Shown here: one piece after another, positions 58,428 through 64,000 of the stretch
Numbering within the stretch: position 1 is the first letter of the stretch
How the letters are laid out: each line of letters begins with the position of its first letter
Source: Verrucomicrobiota bacterium
Lineage (GTDB): Bacteria; Verrucomicrobiota; Verrucomicrobiia; Limisphaerales; J093
Assembly (NCBI GenBank): GCA_029556615.1
Contig: JAKQDD010000214.1
Location: forward strand, 23,399 to 87,398
Direction: 5' to 3'
DNA length: 64,000 nt
Program-made: the position numbers and the translations under genes
The notes under the pieces: model-generated
The model's input: only the letters and a program-made list of their open reading frames with translations
Database searches by the model: none
What the model was told of the DNA's origin: nothing

Positions 58428-58456
58428 TTGACCGTGGGGTTCATTTTCAGTAACCA
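58428..58456 (+). promoter_or_regulatory. Candidate promoter of the pilus-like operon
   Basis: TTGACC (58428-58433), 17 bases, TAACCA (58451-58456), about 80 bases upstream of the PilM-like start. The layout matches the candidate promoter of the Rrf2 operon. Confidence 0.45.
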
Positions 58457-58536
58457 GCACCGGACTTTCTCGACTTGGCCCGGTTTTGGCTAGTGAATGG
58501 GGATAGAGTCTTCAACCCTGAGTCGGGGGACGACAA

Positions 58537-60435
58537 ATGCTAGGTTCGAAATCATTTCTGTGTGTCGATTTCGGGGCAGGCAGCCTGAAGCTGGCCGAAT
58601 TCGACGTGGGCGAGGCGGGCACGCTGCGGCTGTTGCGCTACGGGTTGAAGCCGCTGGGGCTTGCGGGCTCCCAGGACGCGGCGCGGGAGGGCGTCGTCTT
58701 GCGCTCCCTGCAGGAGTTGTTGTCGGACAAGTCCTTCGGGGCGAAGAGCTGCAACGTTTGCGCCCCGGGGTACCACGTTTTCTCGAAATTCATCAAGCTG
58801 CCGCCGGTGGATTCGTCCAAGATCACGCAGATCATCCAGTACGAGGCGCAGCAGAACGTTCCCTTCCCGCTCGAGGAGGTGGTATGGGACTACCAGATTT
58901 TGGGCACGCTGCCCTCGGGCGAGCTCGAGGTGCTGCTGGTGGCGATCAAGTCGGACGTGGTCGAGGGGTTGTTTCGGGCGGCGGAGAGTGTCAATTTGCG
59001 ACTGGATCTGGTGGATGCGTCCCCGGCGGCGCTGTGCAATGCCTTTCGGTACAACTACGGGGACCTTGAAGGGTGCTCGATGTTGCTGGACATCGGCGCG
59101 AAGACGAGCAACGTCCTCTTCTTCGACAAGGGCAAGGTCTTTTCGCGGAGCATCAACATCGGGGCGAACTCGATCACGCAGGAGTTTGCGGCCGAGGCGA
59201 AGATCCCGTTTGCCGAGGGGGAGAAGCTGAAGATCGCGGAAGGGTTTGTGAGCCTCGGCGGCGCCTACGAAGAGCCGGACAATCCGCGGCAGGCGGCGAT
59301 CTCGAAGATCGCGCGCCAGGTGATGACGCGGCTTCACATCCAGGTCAACCAGACGATCCAGTTTTTCCGCAGCCAGCAGGGCGGGGTGGCGCCGCAGCGG
59401 TTGTTTCTGGCCGGGGGCGCGTCGATCATGCCGTACACGCGCGAGTTCTTCCAGGAGAAGCTCAACATTCCGGTCGACTACTTCAATCCGTTCCGGAACA
59501 TCGAGATCGATCCGGGGGTGAACCTCGAGGAGCTGGCGAAAGTGGCGCATGCGTTTGGGGAGGTTGTGGGGCTGGGGCTTCGGAACCCGGCGCAATGCCC
59601 GGTCGAGCTGAACCTGATCCCGCGGAGCATTCTCAAGCGACAGGAGCTGAACCAGAAGAAGCCTTACTTCATCGCGGCGGCGGCGAGCTTGATTGCGATG
59701 GTGTTCATTTCCGGCTGGTTTTTCGACAAGCTTTCAAAGGAGAAGAGGGTGGCGATTGACAACCGGGCGCCGATGCTCGAGTCGCTGAAGCAGAAGGCGG
59801 ACCAGTTGCAGAGCGCTCTGAACGCGAAGAAGACCACGCAAGGCACCGTCGATCAGCTGACGGAATGGATGGGAGACCGCTTCCGTTGGGCGGACATCAT
59901 CGCCGAGTTGCGGAAGGCGCTCGAGTCGACGGAGGCGACCACCCGTCGTCCGGGGGTGCGGACGGCGGTCTGGGTTGAGAAGATGGCGGCTGAGAACGCG
60001 GAAGTGCCCGAGGCAGCGCAGGAGGAGGAGCAGCAGCCGCGGCGGATGATGATGGACTATCGGATGCTGATGCGTTACGGCTTGCTGCCCAAGGGGATGC
60101 GGATCGTTCAGGATCCCTCGCAGGGCGGCGGCGGGGAGCCGGGAGCGGGGATGGTTATGCCGGGGGCTGCGGCGGAGCCGGCGAAGACCGAGTCGAAGTC
60201 GACCAATGAGATCTCGGTGATCAACCTGACGTGCCGCGGGGTGAGCTGGCACAAAGTGTTCGCCACGGCCGACTCCGAGCTGGCGATTGCCTTCCTGAGG
60301 GAGTTGCAGGCGAGTCCGATGTTTGCGAGCGGCACCAACGGCACCCAGTTTGCGGGAACGATGGAGCAGGACGAGACGACGGGCACGTTCAAGTTCGACG
60401 TCAAGCTCAAGCTCGCGCAGCCGATCAAGTTCTAG
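58537..60435 (+). CDS. PilM-like pilus complex protein, Amuc_1101 family
   Basis: A 632-residue protein combining PilM- and PilN-like parts. Residues 1-355 are an actin-fold ATPase like PilM (VDFGAGSLKLAEF phosphate loop, LLDIGAKTSNVLFF, LFLAGGASIMPYT). Residues about 385-400 are a membrane helix (FIAAAASLIAMVFISGWFF), followed by a coiled coil and a periplasmic domain, as in PilN. PilM normally sits on the cytoplasmic side of type IV pilus machines, so this fusion would couple inside to periplasm. Between them is a methionine-rich stretch, RMMMDYRMLMRYGLL (residues 503-517). Gene order and architecture match Amuc_1101 next to Amuc_1100 in Akkermansia. Its TAG stop is the start of element copy F. 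Confidence 0.85.
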   Translation: MLGSKSFLCVDFGAGSLKLAEFDVGEAGTLRLLRYGLKPLGLAGSQDAAREGVVLRSLQELLSDKSFGAKSCNVCAPGYHVFSKFIKLPPVDSSKITQIIQYEAQQNVPFPLEEVVWDYQILGTLPSGELEVLLVAIKSDVVEGLFRAAESVNLRLDLVDASPAALCNAFRYNYGDLEGCSMLLDIGAKTSNVLFFDKGKVFSRSINIGANSITQEFAAEAKIPFAEGEKLKIAEGFVSLGGAYEEPDNPRQAAISKIARQVMTRLHIQVNQTIQFFRSQQGGVAPQRLFLAGGASIMPYTREFFQEKLNIPVDYFNPFRNIEIDPGVNLEELAKVAHAFGEVVGLGLRNPAQCPVELNLIPRSILKRQELNQKKPYFIAAAASLIAMVFISGWFFDKLSKEKRVAIDNRAPMLESLKQKADQLQSALNAKKTTQGTVDQLTEWMGDRFRWADIIAELRKALESTEATTRRPGVRTAVWVEKMAAENAEVPEAAQEEEQQPRRMMMDYRMLMRYGLLPKGMRIVQDPSQGGGGEPGAGMVMPGAAAEPAKTESKSTNEISVINLTCRGVSWHKVFATADSELAIAFLRELQASPMFASGTNGTQFAGTMEQDETTGTFKFDVKLKLAQPIKF

Positions 60436-60613
60436 CGAGGCGCGCCTCAGACCGATGAAACATGCAGTCCAAAGGAACCGTGGGGGGGCAGCGGGGCGCC
60501 CTGCCTCCGCGCCTCGCTCATCTAGAGTCCTCGAGGGAGGAAGGGGAGGCCTGGAGCAGCAGAGACTCAAACTTGACGTAATCGCATCGACTTTCACAAG
60601 TCGAGGACTCTAG
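60432..60613 (+). mobile_element. CTAG element, copy F (full, between two pilus genes)
   Basis: A full beta-alpha copy, CTAG at both ends. The left CTAG contains the stop codon of the PilM-like gene (60433-60435); the right CTAG (60610-60613) is one base before the ATG of the Amuc_1100-like gene. Removing the element with one CTAG would leave the two genes a single base apart. The middle of the beta unit is diverged from other copies while its arms are conserved. Confidence 0.8.
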
Positions 60614-60614
60614 T

Positions 60615-61733
60615 ATGGCCTGGCTCAAGAAGAACCTCTTGCTCGTTCTCAGCGGCGTTGTGGCGTTGGTTTTGCTGGGCGTGGCGGGCTACTTCCTCTG
60701 GTCGCGGTACACGCTCGAGTCGCAGGTGACCCAGGAGTTGACCGATCAGACCACGGCCCTGAACGACCTCATGAACAAGGAGCCGCACCCGGGCAACGAG
60801 AAGGTGGACAACATCAAGGCCGCCCAGCAGCAGGATACCAAGCTCCAGGAATTCGCCGCTCAGGCCCGGAAGACGTTCGTGCCGCTCGAGTACCCGACGA
60901 ACCTCGACAGCGGCGAGTTGAAGCTGTTGCTGGACACGACGATTGACGAACTGCAGCGGTCGGCGGGCCGGGCTGGTGTGAAGCTGCAGCCCCAGTACGC
61001 CTTCACATTCCAGGGTCAGAAATCGCAAATGCAATTCGAGCAGGCGACGCTCTTGCCGCTGGCCCGGATGCTCACGGACATCCGGTCGATCGCGCAGGTG
61101 ATCATCGGCGCCAAGGTGCTGGCCCTGGACGGCATCCGACGGTGTCCGGTGTCCACCCAGGACACGCCGGGCGCGACCGGGACGTCCGAGTTCTGGAACA
61201 AGAAGCCCCTGACGAACGAATGGGCGATCGTCACCCCGTATGAATTCACGTTTCACAGCTTCACGGCAGAGCTGGGGGCGGTGCTCGAGGGGTTGTATCG
61301 CAGCTCGAACGGGTTCCTGGTGAAGAACATCGTGGTGGACCCATCCCCCTCACAGCTGCTCGAGAAGCCGGCGGAGGAGGACATGACCGCGATGCCGGCG
61401 GCGGCTCCGGGCATGTCGATGATGCAGATGCAGATGATGATGCGGTACGGGTTGCGAGGCCGGTACGCGATGCCGGCGCCGCAGCCCCAGGAGACGCCCT
61501 CGGCGACGTCGCGAGGGGGACTTTCGCCGATGTTGGATGAGAAGCCGTTCCGGGTGGTTCTCCAGGTCGAGGTGCTTCGGCTGTTGAGTCCGGAGGAAGC
61601 GAAGGCGGCGAAGACCGCCGCTCGGAGCCGGCCGGTGCGGCCGGCGGTCGAGCCCGGTGCGGACGGCACGACTCCGGCGGACGGATCGGCTCCGGCGGAT
61701 CCTGCGGATCCTGCGGCAACTCCGGCTCCGTGA
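60615..61733 (+). CDS. Amuc_1100-family pilus-like protein
   Basis: A 372-residue protein with an N-terminal cytoplasmic tip and membrane helix (LLLVLSGVVALVLLGVAGYFLW), a coiled coil (residues 35-90), then two alpha/beta modules (about 105-180 and 205-250) as in PilN/PilO-type proteins, and a Pro/Ala-rich end. Akkermansia Amuc_1100, the known TLR2-active surface protein, has the same plan in about 317 residues. It is probably a periplasmic alignment subunit of a type IV pilus-like or secretion machine. Residues 267-280 read MSMMQMQMMMRYGL, echoing the methionine-rich motif of the upstream protein. Start at 60615, without a clear Shine-Dalgarno site of its own because element copy F lies there. 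Confidence 0.8.
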   Translation: MAWLKKNLLLVLSGVVALVLLGVAGYFLWSRYTLESQVTQELTDQTTALNDLMNKEPHPGNEKVDNIKAAQQQDTKLQEFAAQARKTFVPLEYPTNLDSGELKLLLDTTIDELQRSAGRAGVKLQPQYAFTFQGQKSQMQFEQATLLPLARMLTDIRSIAQVIIGAKVLALDGIRRCPVSTQDTPGATGTSEFWNKKPLTNEWAIVTPYEFTFHSFTAELGAVLEGLYRSSNGFLVKNIVVDPSPSQLLEKPAEEDMTAMPAAAPGMSMMQMQMMMRYGLRGRYAMPAPQPQETPSATSRGGLSPMLDEKPFRVVLQVEVLRLLSPEEAKAAKTAARSRPVRPAVEPGADGTTPADGSAPADPADPAATPAP

Positions 61734-61747
61734 CGGGGCATTGAACC

Positions 61748-62539
61748 ATGGACTTCCTGAAGAAACACTACGAGAAGGTTGTGCTCAGCCTGCTGCTGCT
61801 GGCCATGGCCGTGGCGGCGGCTTTATTGCCGCTGAAGGTGTCGCAGGTGCGCGGGGAATTGCAGCAAGCGACCCGCGTCTATCGGGCCCGAAACCCCAAG
61901 CCGCTGCCGGAGCTGGACCTTGCGACGAACCAGGTGGTGTTGCGTCGCGTTCTGAACCCCGGAAAGCTCTCGATAGCGGCCACGGGCCACAACATCTTCA
62001 ATCCGATCCAATGGAAGAAGAAGGCGGACGGCACGCCGGTTCCCAGCGAGCTGTTCGGGCTGAGCTCGCTGAGCCTGACGAACATCCTGCCGCTGCAGAC
62101 GCGAATCCAGTACCGGGGTTCGCGGGACACGGGCGAGAACCAGCGGTACGATTTCCTGATCACGCGCGAGGCGGCGACCAACAGCGCGGCCCGGGGCCCG
62201 GTGCCGCGGGTATTGTCGCTGGGGGCCAAGACGGACCTGTTCGTGGTCAAGGAAGTGAAGGGGCCGAAGGAAGCGCCGACGGAGGTGGTGCTCGAGTTGA
62301 CGGAATCGAGGGCAGCGGTCACGGTGAGCCGCGAGAAGCCCTACGAGGAGACGGAGGGGTACATGGCCGACCTCCGGTACGATGCCGAGAACAAGACCTT
62401 CCTCAGGCAGCGGGTTGGTCAAAAGCTGTCCTTCGCCGGCGAGACGTACAATATCATTGCCATCGGCCCCGCCGATGTTACGCTTGAGGACAACCGAACG
62501 AAAAAGCGAACGACGATCGGCTTGAAAGCTGCGCCCTAG
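61748..62539 (+). CDS. Amuc_1099-family pilus-like system protein
   Basis: A 263-residue protein with an N-terminal membrane helix (VVLSLLLLAMAVAAALLPL) and a periplasmic region of beta strands in two modules. The C-terminal part (FLRQRVGQKLSFAGETYNII, AIGPADVTLEDNRT) resembles the small OB/PilP-like domain that contacts the secretin in pilus systems. It lies 14 bases after the Amuc_1100-like gene and 45 bases before the secretin gene, matching the order of the Akkermansia cluster. The family call rests on this order and on architecture. Confidence 0.75.
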   Translation: MDFLKKHYEKVVLSLLLLAMAVAAALLPLKVSQVRGELQQATRVYRARNPKPLPELDLATNQVVLRRVLNPGKLSIAATGHNIFNPIQWKKKADGTPVPSELFGLSSLSLTNILPLQTRIQYRGSRDTGENQRYDFLITREAATNSAARGPVPRVLSLGAKTDLFVVKEVKGPKEAPTEVVLELTESRAAVTVSREKPYEETEGYMADLRYDAENKTFLRQRVGQKLSFAGETYNIIAIGPADVTLEDNRTKKRTTIGLKAAP

Positions 62540-62584
62540 GTTTATTGTCACTTTATGTTGCCTTCATTCATCGAGGTTCATTCC

Positions 62585-64000
62585 ATGGTTCGTTCCGCAT
62601 GCTCGCTCCTGGTCGTGGCGGTCTGTGTGACCGCGGGGCCGGCGGTGATGGCGCAGCCCACGACTGCCCAAGTGGCGGAGGAAGAGGCGGTGCGACGTCA
62701 GGAGCTCAGCATCCTGCTGCGCAAGACGCTCAAAGACGCCCAGGCAGAGCAGGCCCAGGGCGACTTGGGGACGGCGGCCAAGCTCTACGAGGAAGCCTGG
62801 GGCCTCGCCCAGCGCATCGGAGAGACGGGCATCGAGCAGGAGCGGCAGGAGACTGCCCAGGGTTTCAGCGCCGTGTATCTGCAACTGGCCCGCAAGTCGT
62901 ACTCGAGGGCGCAGTATCTCGAGGCCCGCCAGCAGGTTTTGCGTGTTCTCCGCGTGGACCCCAAGAACGCGGAAGCCCAGGCGCTGATGGCTTCGGTCGA
63001 AAAGGTCCTGAAGGAGCAGGCGGGGCGGGTGCCCAGCCCGGAGACGGTGGCCCGGGTGCCCGAGGTGGTCAAGGAAAAGACCGATTCCGGAACGCTGATG
63101 CAGGACGGCCGGTTGTTGTACGAGCTGGGTAAGTACGAAGAGGCGGAGTCCAAGTTGCGGCAGGCGATCAAGCTCGACCCGGAGAATGCCGGTGCCTTCT
63201 ACTATCTGCGGTTGATCGAGGAGGTCCGGTATTTGCAGGAAGCGCGCAAGCGGGAGCTGATGGCGAAGAACAAGATGGTCGAGGTCGAGAAGGCGTGGAA
63301 TCCGCCCGTCAAATGGGGCAACGTCACCAACTCCCCGAATCCGTTCGCACGGACCAACACCGTTCACACCGGTCCCGGCCGGCGGATCATCTTCAACAAG
63401 TTGGACAAGATCCGGTTCACGCAATACCCGGTGAGCGGCGATCTGCCCGGGGTGCCGCTGGGGATCGTGATCAAGGATCTGGACGAGGAGGTCAAACGGC
63501 GCGATCCGGACAAGAAGGGGCTGAATTTCATTCTGGCGCCCAATGTGGACATCGTGGTGAACCAGGCCACGATGGGCGGGCCGGTGGATCCGATGACGAT
63601 GCAGCCGCTGACGATGGCGCCGCCGCAGGAGCAGTTCGACCTCGGGAACGACGTGTTGATCAAGATCGAGCCGCCGCTCAAGGACGTTCGCCTGGCGGAT
63701 GTCCTCGATGCCATCGTCAAGGTGGCCAACAAGCAAATCAAGTACTCGGTCGAGGAGTACGCCATTGTCTTTACGCGCAAGATCCCGGAGGCGGACCAGC
63801 TGTTCACCCGCATCTTCAGGGTCAACCCGAACACGTTTGTCCAGGGGCTGGAAGGTGTGATTGGCTATTCCTTCGAGGGGATGAATATCGGCAGCGGCGG
63901 CACGGGCGGCACGACGGGCGGGGGCGGCTACGGCGGCGGGGGCGGCTACGGCGGCGGCGGCGGCGGCTACGGGGGCAGCAGCGGCGGGTACGGGGGCGGG
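62585..64000 (+). CDS. Secretin-type outer-membrane protein, Amuc_1098 family (cut by window end)
   Basis: The first 472 residues of a secretin, the outer-membrane channel of type IV pilus-like machines. The signal peptide is MVRSACSLLVVAVCVTAG followed by PAVMA and a cut before QPTTAQ. Residues about 35-215 form TPR-like helical repeats (YEEAWGLAQ, EARQQVLRVLRVDPKNAEA, YEEAESKLRQAIKLDPENA). Residues about 255-430 contain secretin N-domain features (LNFILAPNVDIVVN, PPLKDVRLADVLDAIVKVAN, YAIVFTRK). The window ends in a Gly/Tyr-rich linker of GGGYGG repeats, probably inside an N-domain loop. The conserved pore domain lies beyond 64000. I chose the ATG at 62585, eight bases after GAGG; an in-frame ATG at 62555 is possible. 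Confidence 0.85.
   Translation, partial: MVRSACSLLVVAVCVTAGPAVMAQPTTAQVAEEEAVRRQELSILLRKTLKDAQAEQAQGDLGTAAKLYEEAWGLAQRIGETGIEQERQETAQGFSAVYLQLARKSYSRAQYLEARQQVLRVLRVDPKNAEAQALMASVEKVLKEQAGRVPSPETVARVPEVVKEKTDSGTLMQDGRLLYELGKYEEAESKLRQAIKLDPENAGAFYYLRLIEEVRYLQEARKRELMAKNKMVEVEKAWNPPVKWGNVTNSPNPFARTNTVHTGPGRRIIFNKLDKIRFTQYPVSGDLPGVPLGIVIKDLDEEVKRRDPDKKGLNFILAPNVDIVVNQATMGGPVDPMTMQPLTMAPPQEQFDLGNDVLIKIEPPLKDVRLADVLDAIVKVANKQIKYSVEEYAIVFTRKIPEADQLFTRIFRVNPNTFVQGLEGVIGYSFEGMNIGSGGTGGTTGGGGYGGGGGYGGGGGGYGGSSGGYGGG

Larger units (their letters stand above)
58083..58536. other. Intergenic region between exosortase and pilus operons
   Basis: A 454-base region. Its centre (58206-58378) is degraded element copy G. 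A candidate promoter follows at 58428-58456. The first ~120 bases contain several short GC-rich inverted repeats but no clear terminator. Confidence 0.5.

Noticed and set aside
63890..64000. Tandem GGC/TAC repeats as a separate repeat locus
   Set aside because: They encode the Gly/Tyr-rich linker of the secretin in an open frame.

Overview
The window is a GC-rich bacterial chromosome segment that most likely belongs to the Verrucomicrobiota, outside the Akkermansia lineage. The main reasons are at the right end: a PilM-like gene followed by relatives of Akkermansia Amuc_1100, Amuc_1099 and the Amuc_1098 secretin. An exosortase with its EpsI-type partner, a giant secreted protein with an N-terminal LEPR-XLL motif, and many TTGACA-type promoters with weak Shine-Dalgarno sequences fit the same phylum. 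No database search was possible, so the assignment is inferred from family recognition.

Layout, left to right. 1-1572: the end of an aldehyde dehydrogenase and a DapA-family lyase, probably one catabolic pathway. 1603-4135: a VapBC-like toxin-antitoxin pair and an unrecognised cysteine-containing protein. 4303-8223: a two-domain esterase/lyase-like polysaccharide enzyme and a small GGQ release-factor-like protein. 8238-39405 is one long leftward unit. It is headed by an 8,324-residue multi-domain surface protein (LEPR-XLL, lipase-like, peptidoglycan-binding-like, dozens of RTX repeats, PPC, FG-GAP, ELWxxDGT, leucine-rich repeat, golvesin-like, SdrD-B-like, PKD, dockerin). It is followed by a secreted protein with a cohesin-like domain, a secreted calcium-repeat protein, and three paralogues of which two end in a phage tail-collar domain. 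Broken remnants of further paralogues remain.

39729-42880: a membrane protein overlapping a coiled-coil protein, then a terminator and tRNA-Tyr. 43705-47235: a receiver-kinase fusion, a GH27 alpha-galactosidase and ribosomal protein S20. 47678-48994: a Tat-exported Gfo/Idh/MocA oxidoreductase. 49102-52350: an Rrf2 regulator, IscU, an IscS-like protein and Mrp in one overlapping operon behind a clear palindromic operator. 52353-58082: an ABC exporter pair, exosortase, EpsI and a sugar transferase. 58537-64000: the pilus-like operon, with the secretin cut by the window end.

A family of about 180-bp palindromic elements (seven copies, some partial) is the most unusual feature. Each full copy is two adjacent inverted-repeat units bounded by TA within CTAG. 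In four copies the outer TAG is exactly the stop codon of the gene upstream. Other points worth a second look are an IscS-like protein with arginine where the PLP-binding lysine should be, a dockerin/cohesin-like pairing within one operon, and a methionine-rich motif shared by the PilM-like and Amuc_1100-like neighbours.
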